From DASQPR01 sp963797605 (lineage in GTDB: Bacteria; Actinomycetota; Actinomycetes; Mycobacteriales; Micromonosporaceae), in assembly GCA_963797605.1 (NCBI GenBank), contig CAWCPX010000009.1:124001-188000 (forward strand): a stretch of 64,000 bases of DNA, given 5' to 3'. The notes under the pieces were generated by a model. The model had not been told where the DNA came from and did not search any database. It saw only the letters and a list, made by a program, of their open reading frames with translations. A program made the translations under genes and the position numbers. Below, one piece after another: positions 52,804 through 62,461 of the stretch; position 1 is the first letter of the stretch, and each line of letters opens with the position of its first letter.

Positions 52804-53618
52804 ACGGACGCTCCGTGGGCTTCGGTGTCGGTGGACTGCAGGCCCATGTCGCCGGACCGGCCCGCCGTGATGAGCTCGACGATCTGCGTCTGCGTGACGT
52901 CGGCCCGGTTGACCTGGGCGACCATGCGGCCGAGGAACAGCACCGCGATCCGGTCGGCGACCTCCAGCACGTCGAGCATGTTGTGCGAGATCAGGATGAC
53001 CGCGACGCCCTGGTCGGCGAGGCGGCGGACGAGGTCGAGCACCTGAGCGGTCTGGGCGACGCCGAGCGCGGCGGTCGGCTCGTCGAGGATGACGACCTTC
53101 GACTTCCACAGCACCGACTTCGCGATCGCGACGGTCTGGCGCTGGCCACCGGAGAGGCTCGCGACGAGCTGCCGAACGGACCGGACGGTGCGGACGGAGA
53201 GGCCCTTGAGGGTCTCGTTGGCCATCCGCTCCATCGAGTTCTCGTCGAGCGTGCCGAACTTCGAGATGCGTTCGCGGCCCAGGAACATGTTCTCGACGAT
53301 GTCGAGGTTGTTTGCCAGCGCGAGGTCCTGGTAGACGATCTCGATGCCGAGTGCCGCCGCGTCGCGGGGCGTGTGCACCGAGGCCTTGTTGCCCTCGAAC
53401 CAGAGCTCGCCATGGTCGGTCGGGTAGATCCCGCCGATGCACTTGACCAGGGTGGTCTTGCCGGCGCCGTTGTCGCCGACGAGTGCGGTTACTTCCCCGG
53501 CGCGAGCGATGAAGTCCACGGAGGACAACACGTTCACCGGTCCAAACGATTTATCGACGCCACGCAGTTCCAGCGTTGGCGTCGCAGAGGGGTCCTGCAA
53601 CGTCACCACACACCACAT
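52800..53618 (-). CDS. xylG: Sugar ABC transporter ATP-binding protein (XylG/MglA type, single domain)
   Basis: A 272-residue ATPase: Walker A VGDNGAGKTTLVK, Q-loop YQDLAL, signature ASLSGGQRQTVAIA, Walker B VVILDEPTAAL, switch VILISHNMLDV. It has one nucleotide-binding domain, whereas E. coli XylG has two fused; single-domain versions are common in actinobacteria. The start could be ATG 53618 or a GTG four codons on; neither has a strong ribosome site. Middle gene of binding protein, ATPase, permease on the minus strand. Confidence 0.85.
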   Translation of the reverse strand: MWCVVTLQDPSATPTLELRGVDKSFGPVNVLSSVDFIARAGEVTALVGDNGAGKTTLVKCIGGIYPTDHGELWFEGNKASVHTPRDAAALGIEIVYQDLALANNLDIVENMFLGRERISKFGTLDENSMERMANETLKGLSVRTVRSVRQLVASLSGGQRQTVAIAKSVLWKSKVVILDEPTAALGVAQTAQVLDLVRRLADQGVAVILISHNMLDVLEVADRIAVLFLGRMVAQVNRADVTQTQIVELITAGRSGDMGLQSTDTEAHGASV

Positions 53619-53701
53619 TTCTTATCATTTTCGTCGCGGTAATCCCGAGACCACCGTCTGTGACCACGGTGACAGGAGATCGTCTTGCCCGTAATCGGAC
53701 T

Positions 53702-53745
53702 GTGGGCCAGTCGCCAGCCCGTGAAGGCACTGGCGACTGGCCCAC
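53702..53745. terminator. Intercistronic hairpin after xylF
   Basis: GTGGGCCAGTCGCCAG (53702-53717) pairs perfectly with CTGGCGACTGGCCCAC (53730-53745), 16 bp, loop 12. It lies between the binding-protein gene and the ATPase gene. With no T-run it is more likely a partial terminator or 3'-end stabiliser that makes binding-protein mRNA exceed ATPase mRNA, as in other ABC operons. Confidence 0.75.
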
Positions 53746-53762
53746 CTATCCGAACCGAGTGA

Positions 53763-54867
53763 TCAGCTAGCCGGCTTGATTCCGGCCGCGGCACACGCCG
53801 TCACCAGGGCCGGCGTGCTGCACACGGCGGCGTAGGTGACGTAACCGTCGGTGACCGGCAGGGCCACGTTGGCCTTGGTGATGACCGTCGGGTCCGCCAG
53901 GTAGGACGGAACGGCCCGCTGGTTGGTCGGGTCGGTGATCGTCGCCGGGGCGGTCGGCTTCTGACCGTCGAGGATCTGCGACGCCAGCTTGATGGCGACG
54001 TCAGCCTCGCCGGCGACCGGCTTGTAGATCGTGAAGCACTGCGAGCCGTTGATGATGTTGTCGAGACCACCGGCGGTGGCGTCCTGGCCGGAGACCGCGA
54101 CCTTGCCGGTGAGGCCCTGCGACGCCAGGACGTTGATGACCGACTGGGCCATCGTGTCGTTGGCGACCATCACCGCGTTGATGTCCTTGTGCTGACCGAG
54201 CATCGTGGTGAAGACGGTCTGCGCGGTCGCGGCGTCCCAGTTACCGGTCTGGTCGCCGAGCTTGGTCCAGCCGGCCTGCTTCGACAGAACCGACTCGTAA
54301 CCCTGCTTGAACAGCGTCGCGTTGTTGTCGGTCGGCGCGCCGTCGATCTCGACGTAGTTGACGGCGGACTTGCCCTTGACCTGGTCGCACTGGGTCAGAG
54401 CGGTGCCCTGGTCCGAGCCGACCTTGGTGTTGTCGAAGGAGACGTAGTAAGACGCGCTGCCACCGGCGGTGAGACGGTCGTAGTCGATGGTGACGACGCC
54501 GTGCTGCTTCGCGAGGTCCTGGATGGCCTTGCCGGAGCCCGGGTCGAGGTCGGTGATGAGGAGCACGCCGACACCGGCGTTGATCATCGACTGGGCCTGC
54601 GCCTGCTGCTGCGTGGCGCTGCCGTTGGCGTTGTCGATGATGCAGCTGCAGCTTGTACGCGATGCACTGCGCGTTGATCTCGTTCGGGTCAGCCGAGACC
54701 CAGCGCGGCGAGGACGCCGTGTCGGGCAGCAGGACGCCGACCTTGTTGTTCTTCGCGGTGGCAGTGCCTCCGGAAGAACTCTTGCTGGAACTGCAACCCG
54801 AGAGAACGGCTGCGATGACAGCTGCGGTAGCTGCCAAGGTGAGAATCGTACGGGGGGTAGAACGCAT
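53763..54867 (-). CDS. xylF: Xylose ABC transporter substrate-binding lipoprotein (one frame break)
   Basis: Periplasmic-binding-protein-1 fold. Lipobox VLSGCSSSK gives a lipoprotein; mature part KNNKVGVLLPDTASSPRWVSAD, then INAGVGVLLITDLDPGSGKAIQDLAKQHGVVTIDYDRL, VSFDNTKVGSDQGTAL, DINAVMVANDTMAQSVINVLASQG, GLDNIINGSQCFTIYKPVAGEADVAI. An inserted C near 54651 breaks the frame between AYKLQ and CIIDNANG; repaired length about 367. Start ATG 54867 with AAGGAG upstream. First gene of the transport operon, 127 bp downstream of an operator. Confidence 0.85.
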
Positions 54868-54993
54868 CGCCGCGTGTCTCCTTCCTGGTCGCGTCGCTGG
54901 CGAGCGACGCCACGCTGCGTCGTGCTTGGGATGTAGATGTTGGGGTGTTGATGTGTGGCGTCGACATTGTCGTCGCACTGGACGTGAAATGCA

Positions 54994-55019
54994 TATTTGT
55001 TTAGCGGATGAATTATTTG
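54994..55019. promoter_or_regulatory. Xylose-regulator operator upstream of xylF
   Basis: A 26-bp A/T-rich site identical at 25 positions to the one between the ROK gene and xylA (56339-56364), with the same orientation relative to the structural gene it precedes. It carries CAAATA at both ends, 20 bp apart when read toward xylF, two helical turns. Known XylR/ROK sites are also long and A/T-rich. Confidence 0.8.
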
Positions 55020-55131
55020 TGCGCGGCGTCAGGTTGTCAAGGCCACCTCTGACGTGCATCAACGCACCCAACGGTCATCAGACAGTGCCTGTTCAGGCGT
55101 CCAATGTGAACGGGTGATGTCGATCAAATTT

Positions 55132-56313
55132 CTAGCGCGCCGGAATCCAGGCGGCCGGATGATCCCATACCGACCGGACGACGGAGGCCGCCGCGCCGAT
55201 GACCGCGGCGTCTTCGGAGAGCACGCCGGGCCGGATCTCGATCGGTGCCCACTCCGCCGCGAGCACACGTTCTGCCAGCTCACGGGCTATGTGCGCGCGC
55301 AGCCACGGCTCCAGCCGGGTGTAGATGCCGCCGAGGATGACGGTGTCGACGTCGACCAGGTTGATGGTGCCGGACAGGGCGATGCCGAGCGCGGTGCCGG
55401 CCGCGTCCAGTGCGCTGAGCACCTTGCGGTTGCCGGAGATGGCGCCGCCGGCCAGGTCGACCAGGGTCGGGTCGCTGCCGGCGAGACCCGCGGCCCGCAG
55501 AATCGCTTCCTGGCCGGCGTACTGCTCGAGGCATCCGTAGGCGCCGCACCGGCACGGAGGCCCGTTGGGCTGCACCGCGACGTGGCCGATCTCGCCGCTG
55601 AAGCCGCGCGCGCCCCGCAGCACCTCGCCGCTCAGCACGATGCCGGCGCCGATGCCGATCTCACCGGACACGTAGATGAAACTGCGGCCGGCCTGCGGAT
55701 TCGCGAACATCTCGCCGAGTGCGGCCAGGTTGGCCTCGTTGTCGACGCGGACCGGGGCGCCGGCGACGCGCGTCGGAATGCGGACGTTTCGCCAGCCCAG
55801 GTTGGGTGCCCACCGCACCGTCTGGCCCTGCACGAGACCCGGCACCGCGAGTGCGGCGCCCGCCAGGTGCAGGCCGAGCGCCTCGGCGGCGGCAGCACCC
55901 GCGGCGGCCAGCGCTTCGACCGCGATGAGCACGGCCGACGGGGTGCGTGGACGCTGGTCCTCCCGCAACACTTCGCGATGCCGGACGGCGCCGGTCATGT
56001 CGACGACGCAGACCGCCAGATAGTCGACATTGACCTCCAGGCCCAGGCCAGCCGGGCCGCGGGCGTCGAGAGCCAGTCCGGTCGGCGGACGGCCGGCGCC
56101 GGCCTTCGGTGCGGGTGCGATCTCCACCACCAAACGGCCGGCGATGAGGTCGTCGACAAGCGCCGAAACGGTCGCGCGGGTGAGCCCCGTGGCCGTCGCG
56201 ATATCGGCGCGGGACACCGTGCGTCGGCCCGTGACCTGCCGCAATACCAACGCGAGGTTGTGCTCGCGCAGGCTTGCCTGCCGCACCGGAGCTGCCGTCT
56301 GGAGCTGCGCCAT
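55132..56313 (-). CDS. xylR: ROK-family transcriptional repressor of xylose genes
   Basis: A 393-residue regulator: N-terminal winged helix LREHNLALVLRQVTGRRTVSRADIATATGLTRATVSALVDDLIAGRLV, then an ROK kinase-like domain with GLGLEVNVDYLAVCVVDM, DNEANLAALGEM, SGEIGIGAGIV and the zinc-binding CRCGAYGCLEQYAG. ROK XylR proteins repress xylose genes until xylose or a derivative binds. It is divergent from xylA and its own start is 25 bp from the shared operator, so it probably also represses itself. Confidence 0.9.
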   Translation of the reverse strand: MAQLQTAAPVRQASLREHNLALVLRQVTGRRTVSRADIATATGLTRATVSALVDDLIAGRLVVEIAPAPKAGAGRPPTGLALDARGPAGLGLEVNVDYLAVCVVDMTGAVRHREVLREDQRPRTPSAVLIAVEALAAAGAAAAEALGLHLAGAALAVPGLVQGQTVRWAPNLGWRNVRIPTRVAGAPVRVDNEANLAALGEMFANPQAGRSFIYVSGEIGIGAGIVLSGEVLRGARGFSGEIGHVAVQPNGPPCRCGAYGCLEQYAGQEAILRAAGLAGSDPTLVDLAGGAISGNRKVLSALDAAGTALGIALSGTINLVDVDTVILGGIYTRLEPWLRAHIARELAERVLAAEWAPIEIRPGVLSEDAAVIGAAASVVRSVWDHPAAWIPAR

Positions 56314-56338
56314 GGTCTTGACAGTCTCACATCCCAGT

Positions 56339-56364
56339 CAAATAATTCATCCACTAAACAAATA
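56339..56364. promoter_or_regulatory. Xylose-regulator operator between xylR and xylA
   Basis: The 26-bp site (CAAATAATTC followed by ATCCACTAAACAAATA) lies 26 bp before the xylR start and 44 bp before the xylA start. One base differs from the xylF site. Placement allows simultaneous control of the divergent promoters. Confidence 0.8.
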
Positions 56365-56407
56365 CATGTTCCCAGGCTCCTGCTCAAGAGGTGGCGGTGA
56401 ATCAGCG

Positions 56408-57598
56408 ATGACGGCGACACAGGCCAGCCCGGCCGATAAATTCACTTTTGGCTTGTGGACGGTGGGATGGCCGGCCCGAGACCCGTTCGGAGACGCCACC
56501 CGCGCGCCCGTCGATCCGGTCGAGTCGGTCCACCAACTGGCGGCCATCGGTGCCTACGGTGTGACCCTCCACGACGACGACCTCGTGGCGCCCGACGCGT
56601 CCGAGTCGGAGCGCGAGGCGACGATCGAGCGGTTCACCAAGGCGCTCGACGAGACCGGCCTCAAGGTCCCGATGATGACGACGAACCTGTTCACCCACCC
56701 GGTGTTCAAGGACGGCGGCTTCACGAGCAACGACCGGTCCGTCCGGCGCTACGCGATCCGCAAGGTGATGCTCAATCTTGACCTGGCGGCCCGCTTCGGC
56801 GCGCATACCTATGTGATGTGGGGCGGTCGCGAGGGCGCCGAATACGACATGGCCAAGGACGTGCGCGCGGCGCTCGACCGCTACCGCGAGGCCGTCGACA
56901 CGCTCGCCGACTACGCGATCTCACAGGGGTACGACATCCGGTTCGCGCTCGAACCGAAGCCGAACGAGCCCCGCGGCGACATCCTGCTGCCGACGATCGG
57001 CCACGCGCTCGCGTTCATCGGGAGCCTGGAGCATCACGAGATGGTCGGCCTCAACCCCGAGGTCGGACACGAGCAGATGGCCGGGCTCAACTTCGTGCAC
57101 GGCATCGCGCAGGCGCTGTGGCACGGCAAACTGTTCCATATCGACCTCAACGGGCAGCGCAGCATCAAGTATGACCAGGACCTTGTTTTCGGTCACGGCG
57201 ACCTGCTGAACGCGTTCGCCCTGGTCGACCTGCTGGAAAACGGTGGCCCGAACGGCGGCCCCGCCTACGACGGCCCGCGTCACTTCGACTACAAGCCCTC
57301 CCGCACCGAGGACATGAGCGGTGTCTGGGCGTCGGCGGCGGCGAACATCCGCACCTACCTGCTGCTCAAGGAGCGGGCGGCGGCGTTCCGGGCCGATCCC
57401 GAGGTGGTGGCGGCGTTGGCCGCGAGCGGTGTGCCCGACCTCGCGACGCCGACGTTGGCACCGGGGGAGTCGATCGCCGACTTCCGAGCCGATCGCAGCG
57501 TCTACGAGGACTTCGACGTCGACGCCGCCGCGAAGCGCGGTTTCGGTTTCGTGCACCTCAACCAGCTGGCGCTCGAGCACCTCGCGAACGCGCGCTAA
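56408..57598 (+). CDS. xylA: Xylose isomerase
   Basis: A 396-residue class I (short, actinobacterial) xylose isomerase that converts D-xylose to D-xylulose. Landmarks: FTFGLWTVGWPARDPFGDATR, catalytic-His region VTLHDDDLVAP, YVMWGGREGAEYD, metal ligand and catalytic Lys in FALEPKPNEPRGDILLP, VGLNPEVGHEQMAGLNF, and HIDLNGQRSIKYDQDLVFGHGD. The start ATG 56408 follows GAGGTGGCGG. 40 bp before xylB, same strand. Length and motifs match Streptomyces/Actinoplanes enzymes. Confidence 0.97.
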   Translation: MTATQASPADKFTFGLWTVGWPARDPFGDATRAPVDPVESVHQLAAIGAYGVTLHDDDLVAPDASESEREATIERFTKALDETGLKVPMMTTNLFTHPVFKDGGFTSNDRSVRRYAIRKVMLNLDLAARFGAHTYVMWGGREGAEYDMAKDVRAALDRYREAVDTLADYAISQGYDIRFALEPKPNEPRGDILLPTIGHALAFIGSLEHHEMVGLNPEVGHEQMAGLNFVHGIAQALWHGKLFHIDLNGQRSIKYDQDLVFGHGDLLNAFALVDLLENGGPNGGPAYDGPRHFDYKPSRTEDMSGVWASAAANIRTYLLLKERAAAFRADPEVVAALAASGVPDLATPTLAPGESIADFRADRSVYEDFDVDAAAKRGFGFVHLNQLALEHLANAR

Positions 57599-57638
57599 GC
57601 CCGAACGTCCCGAAGAAACGCCCGATGAGGATGGTCGT

Positions 57639-59051
57639 ATGACGCTCGTGGCCGGAGTCGACTCATCGACGCAGGCGTGCAAGGTCGTGGTCCGTGACGC
57701 CGATTCCGGAGCGCTCGTGCGTTCCGGGTCGGCGCCGCACCCCGACGGCACCGAGGCCGCGCCGCAGGCGTGGTGGCAGGCGCTTACCGCCGCGATCGAG
57801 CAGGCCGGTGGCCTCGACGATGTCTCGGCGGTGTCGGTCGCGGCCCAGCAGCACGGCATGGTCTGCCTCGACGCCGACGGTTCGGTCGTGCGGCCCGCCC
57901 TGCTGTGGAACGACACGCGGTCCGCCGCCGCCGCCACGACGCTCGTCGACGAACTCGGCGGCCCGCAGCCGTGGGCGACCGCGACCGGCAGCGTACCGGT
58001 GGCCTCGTTCACCGTCACGAAACTGCGGTGGCTGGCCGACCACGAACCGGCGTCGATGGCGCGCACGGCCGGGGTCTGCCTTCCGCACGACTGGCTGACG
58101 TGGCGCCTCGCCGGTGCCACGTCGCTGAGCGACCTCGTCACCGACCGTAGCGACGTCAGTGGCACCGGTTACTGGTCTCCGGCCACCGGCGAATACCGAT
58201 CGGACCTGCTGACCCGGGCCACGGGTCGCGACGACCTCGTGTTGCCGACGGTTCTGTCCGCGTCGGCGTCGGCCGGCACCGTCGCCGCGGCGGGTCTGCC
58301 CGGCGGCGCGGTGCTCGGCGCCGGCGCCGGTGACAACGCGGGCGCGGCCCTCGGCCTCGGCGCCCGGCCCGGCGACGTGATCGTCTCGCTCGGCACCTCC
58401 GGCACCGCGTTCCGCCGCTGGACCGGTGCCACCGCCGACCCGACCGGCACCGTCGCCGGGTTCGCCGACGCCCAGGGTGGGTTCCTGCCGCTGGTCTGCA
58501 CGCTGAACGCGGCCCGGGTGCTCGACGCGGCCGCGAAGATGCTCGGCGTCAGCCACGACCAGCTCTCCGACCTCTCCCTGTCGGCACCGGCGGGAGCGGA
58601 CGGGCTCGTCCTCGTGCCGTACCTCGAAGGCGAACGTACGCCCAACAAACCCGACGCCACCGGCGCACTGCACGGCCTGACGCTGCGCAACAGCACCCCG
58701 GCGCACCTCGCCCGGGCGGCCGTGGAAGGCATGCTGTGCGCGATGGCCGACGCCGTCGACGCGCTCGGTGCCCTCACGTCGCCGGCCAGCCGGGTGATCC
58801 TGATCGGTGGCGGCGCCGCGTCGGCCGCCGTCCGTGACATCGCTCCGGCCGTGTTCGGCTGCCCGGTGCTCGTGCCGGCCGCGTCGCAGTACGTCGCCGA
58901 CGGTGCCGCCCGGCAGGCAGCGTGGGCGCTCTCCGGTGCCGCCGACGCGCCGACCTGGGCACTCGCCGACCCAGCAACGTACGAGGCCGACGCGACACCG
59001 AAGGTCCGGTCGCGCTATGCCGAAGCCCGGGACCTGACCGTTTCCCGCTAG
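57639..59051 (+). CDS. xylB: Xylulokinase
   Basis: A 470-residue FGGY kinase that phosphorylates D-xylulose. LVAGVDSSTQACKVVVRD (phosphate loop), SVAAQQHGMVCLD, LLWNDTRS, PHDWLTWRLAG, DVIVSLGTSGTAF, LVPYLEGERTPNKPDATGALHGL, and RVILIGGGAASAAVRDIAP. ATG 57639 follows GATGAGGATGG. Second gene of the xylAB operon. Confidence 0.95.
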   Translation: MTLVAGVDSSTQACKVVVRDADSGALVRSGSAPHPDGTEAAPQAWWQALTAAIEQAGGLDDVSAVSVAAQQHGMVCLDADGSVVRPALLWNDTRSAAAATTLVDELGGPQPWATATGSVPVASFTVTKLRWLADHEPASMARTAGVCLPHDWLTWRLAGATSLSDLVTDRSDVSGTGYWSPATGEYRSDLLTRATGRDDLVLPTVLSASASAGTVAAAGLPGGAVLGAGAGDNAGAALGLGARPGDVIVSLGTSGTAFRRWTGATADPTGTVAGFADAQGGFLPLVCTLNAARVLDAAAKMLGVSHDQLSDLSLSAPAGADGLVLVPYLEGERTPNKPDATGALHGLTLRNSTPAHLARAAVEGMLCAMADAVDALGALTSPASRVILIGGGAASAAVRDIAPAVFGCPVLVPAASQYVADGAARQAAWALSGAADAPTWALADPATYEADATPKVRSRYAEARDLTVSR

Positions 59052-59056
59052 CGGAC

Positions 59057-59530
59057 TTATCCGACGAACCGCATCGTCCGGGCGTCGGGGCGGAAGCCGA
59101 GCGATTCGTAGAGTGGCTGACCGTCGTCGCTGGCGCGCAGGTCGACGACGGGTACGCCCCGGTTCGCGTACCAGTGGAGCAATGCTTCTACGCATGCGCG
59201 GGAGAAGCCACGGCGCCGGTAGGCCTCGTCGGTGGCGACGTTGAGGATGTAACCGACCTGGCCGACCGGGTTCGCGGGACTGCTCAACCGCTGCTCCACC
59301 AGCCCGACCGCGCAGGCCGCCAGGCGCTCCGGATCATCGGGCCGGGCCAGCACGAACGCCACCATCGTCTCAGCGGCACGGGCGGCGAGCCGTGTCCGGA
59401 AGACGGTCTCGGCGGCGCCCTGCCACGGCCCCGGCGGCACCGGCCCCCCACCCATCGCGCCCAGCATGACGGCGCGCAGGCGCACGAGTTCGGGGGCGTC
59501 GGCGGGAGTGCCGCGGCGTACGTCGATCAC
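59057..59530 (-). CDS. GNAT N-acetyltransferase
   Basis: A 157-residue GNAT: VRRGTPADAPELVRLRAVML, strand pair ETMVAFVLARPDDPERLAACAVGLVE, acetyl-CoA motif YILNVATDEAYRRRGFSRACVEALLHW (RRRGFS), and YESLGFRPD. GTG 59530 starts the conserved region; the in-frame extension is unconvincing. Convergent with xylB by 5 bp. Substrate unknown. Confidence 0.85.
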   Translation of the reverse strand: MIDVRRGTPADAPELVRLRAVMLGAMGGGPVPPGPWQGAAETVFRTRLAARAAETMVAFVLARPDDPERLAACAVGLVEQRLSSPANPVGQVGYILNVATDEAYRRRGFSRACVEALLHWYANRGVPVVDLRASDDGQPLYESLGFRPDARTMRFVG

Positions 59531-59710
59531 GCAGGCAGACGCTACCGGCCGCCCCTGAACGTGGGTGATCCGGCGATGAAACGAGCCCGGAATATGTGCC
59601 CGGCACACATGGTTGCCGTTCCGGCGGCTACCTAGGGTCCAGGCTGCACGGTGTTGTTCACGCCGTCGTCATCCGGTGGAGATGTCCACGTGGACCGAGG
59701 AGCAGCGAAG

Positions 59711-60933
59711 ATGCGCTTGACCCAACCCCGCCTCGCGGGAGTCGCCGTGGCCGTCGTGGCCGTCGCGCTCGCCGCGGGGTGTGCGACCCACACAGCCACA
59801 CCCTCCGCCGCGGGTGGCGCCGACGTGAAGATCGGCATCATCACCGGCAAGACCGGCCCGCTGGCCGCCTACGGCGGCGAATATCTCGACGGCCTGACCG
59901 CGGGTCTCGCGTACGTCACCCACGGCACCGGGAAGATCAACGGCCACAAGATCGATCTCATCGTGGACGACGACGCCGACAACCCCACGACCGCCGTCTC
60001 CGACGCGAAAGACCTGATCGGCAAGGGCGTCACGATCCTTGGCGGATCCGTCGACTCGGCCATCGCGCTGCAGGTCGCCGCGGTTGCCGGGCAGAACAAG
60101 GCGCTGTTCATCGCCGGGCCCGGCGGCCGTCGGCGCGCTCGACAACCTCAACCGCTACACGTTCCGCTCCGGCCGGGAGTCCTATCAGGACATCGCCGAC
60201 CGCCGGCACCTTCGTCGGCGACCTGACCGGCAAGAAGGTCGTGGTGCTGGCGCAGGACAGCGCGTTCGGCACCGCGAACGCGGCCGGCGTGAAGGCCGTG
60301 CTCGGCGCGAAGGGCGCGACCGTCGAGAACGTGCTCGTGCCGCCGGAGCGCGACCGACTTCACCCCGTTCGCCCGGAAAATCACCACGCTGAAGCCGGAC
60401 CTGTTGTTCGTGGCGTGGGCCGGGAGCGAACGCCACCGCAGATGTGGACGGCGCTCGACCAGCAGGGCGTCACGACGTCGACGCAGGTGGTGACGGGCCT
60501 CGCGAACACGGCGACCTATCCGGCGACCGGCACCGGCCGGCCCGAAGATCTCGTTCCTCGCGCACTACTTCCCCGGCGCCGGCGGCAACAACCCGATCGA
60601 GGCCGCGATGACGGCGGCGGTCACGAAGGCCGGCAGCACGGTCGACCTGTTCACGCCGGACGGGTTCACCGCGGCGCAGATGTTCGCGCACGCCATCGAG
60701 GCCGACCCGAGCAGCGCCGACAAGCAGATCGCCGCGCTGGAGGGCTGGTCGTTCGCCGGTGTCTCCGGCCAGTACACCGTCCGGGCCGCCGACCACGCCC
60801 TGCTCCAGCCGGAGTTCCAGGCGAAGCTGACCGGATCCGGCACCACGTGGACGCCGCAGCTCGTCAACGCCGTCGACCCGGCCACGATCGCGCCGCCGCT
60901 GCCGGCCCAGCCGGCTGGACCACGTCCGGCTGA
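59711..60933 (+). CDS. Branched-chain amino acid/urea-type ABC transporter binding lipoprotein (frame broken)
   Basis: LivK/UrtA-type type-1 periplasmic binding protein: signal and lipobox VALAAGCAT, then VKIGIITGKTGPLAAYGGEYLDGLTAGLAYV, KINGHKIDLIVDDDADNPTTAVSDAKDLI, ILGGSVDSAIALQVAAVAGQNKALFIAGP. At least six indels follow (near 60124, 60203, 60351, 60418, 60540 and 60910); colinear pieces include GTFVGDLTGKKVVVLAQDSAFGTANAAG and LVNAVDPATIAPPLPA. ATG 59711. Repaired length about 405. It heads a five-gene cluster; ligand not determined. Confidence 0.8.
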
Positions 60934-61743
60934 TGACGACGGCTTCCGAACACCTCGCGCGGGACCGGGTCGCGACCACCCGGCCCCGCGGCGCCCTGAC
61001 GCTCGACGCGCTGACCTGGCAGGTCGGTGGCGCGACCATCGTGAACGACGTGTCACGCTCGACGTCGCCCCGGGCGAGTTCCTCGCCTTCATCGGGCCCA
61101 ACGGCGCCGGCAAGACCTCGCTGTTCAACCTGATCAGCGGGCTGCTGCGGCCCACTCCGGCACGATCGTCCTCGACGGCGCACGACGTCACCGCGATGGC
61201 GACGCACCGGCGGGCCGGCTGCGGGCTCGGCCGGACCTTCCAGACGTCGAGCGTGTTCGGCCCGCATGACGGTCCGCGAGAACGTCGGGCTGGCCGCGCA
61301 GGCGGCGATCGGCGGCTCGTACCGGTCCTGGCGCCGTGGGCCGGATCGGCTACGCAGGCGAAGAGCCGGGCGGACATGGCGCTGGAGCGCAGACGGCCTG
61401 CCGGCCGGGCCGGCGCGCTCGCCGGCGCACTGTCGCACGGCGAGAAACGCAAACTCGAACTCGCGGTGCTGCTGGTCGGCGAGCCCCGGGTGATGCTGCT
61501 GGACGAGCCGATGGCCGGGGTGGCGGCCGAGGAGGTGCCCGAGCTGACCGAGTTGATCCGCTCCCTGCTCCGCGCCGAGGGCCGCACCGTGCTGATGGTC
61601 GAGCACCACATGGACGTCGTGCTCGGGCTGGCCGACCGGCTCGCGGTGATGCACCACGGCGACGCTGCTCGCCCTCGGACACCCCGGAGGCGGTCATGGC
61701 CGACGCCACGGTGCAGGAGGCCTACATGGGGGAGGCGCTGTGA
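60933..61743 (+). CDS. livG: LivG-type ABC transporter ATP-binding protein (frame broken)
   Basis: ATG 60933 overlaps the binding-protein stop (TGATG). Segments: MTTASEHLARDRVATTRPRGALTLDALTWQVGGATIVNDVS, Walker A IGPNGAGKTSLFNLISGLLRP, GCGLGRTFQTSSVFG (LivG Q-loop), GALSHGEKRKLELAVLLVGEPRVMLLDEPMAGVAAEEVPEL (signature and Walker B), VLMVEHHMDVV. Extra or missing bases near 61056, 61161, 61264, 61345 and 61669 disrupt the frame. About 265 residues repaired. End overlaps livF (GTGA). Confidence 0.8.
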
Positions 61744-62461
61744 CGCCGCTCCTGCGAGGTCGCCGGCCTACGCGTGTCGCCTCGGCGGCAGCCCGATCCT
61801 GCACGGGGTCTCGTTCACGTCGCCCCGACCGGCGTGACCGCGCTGCTCGGCCGCAACGGCGTCGGCAAGACCACGACCGTGCGCGGCGTCCTGGGCCTGT
61901 GGCCGTCGACCGGCACGTCCGCTTCGGCGGCGACGACGTGCCGGCTCGCCACGCACCGGCTCGCCGCGCGGCATCGGCTACGTGCCCGAGGACCGCGGCG
62001 TCTTCGCGGCGCTGACGGTGGCGGAGAACCTGCGGCTGGCCGAGCCGCGTACCGCGCGAAGCGCGTACGACCTGGTCTACGATCTGTTCCCGAGCTGCGG
62101 CAACGCACCGGCAGGCGGCCGGCACGCTGTCCGGCGGCCAGCAGCAGATGGTGGCGATCGGCCGCGTGCTGCTCGGGCGGCAACCGGCTGCTGATCGCCG
62201 ACGAGCCGACGAAGGGCCTGGCGCCGAAGGTCGTCACCGAGGTCGCGGTCGCGCTGGCGCGGTCGCCGAGGCGGTGCCGGTCCTGCTGGTGGAGCAGAAC
62301 CTCGCCGTGGTCCGCCGGCTGGCGACGCGACGCCGTCGTGCTGGCCGACGGGCGCGTCGTGCACACCGGCGACGCCGACGGCCCTGCTCGCCGACCCGGA
62401 GCTGACGGGGCAGCTGCTCGGCGTCTCGATCAAGCCGACCGCCCAAGGAGTGACGCCGTGA
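61740..62461 (+). CDS. livF: LivF-type ABC transporter ATP-binding protein (frame broken)
   Basis: GTG 61740 overlaps livG. Pieces read GVTALLGRNGVGKTTTVRGVLGL (Walker A), GYVPEDRGVFAALTVAENLRLAEP (LivF-type Q-loop region), LSGGQQQMVAIGRVLL (across a break), LLIADEPTKGLAPKVVTEVAVAL (Walker B), and LLVEQNLAVVRRLA. Several 1-bp insertions. About 236 residues repaired. Stop TGA 62459-62461 overlaps livH start. Confidence 0.8.
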
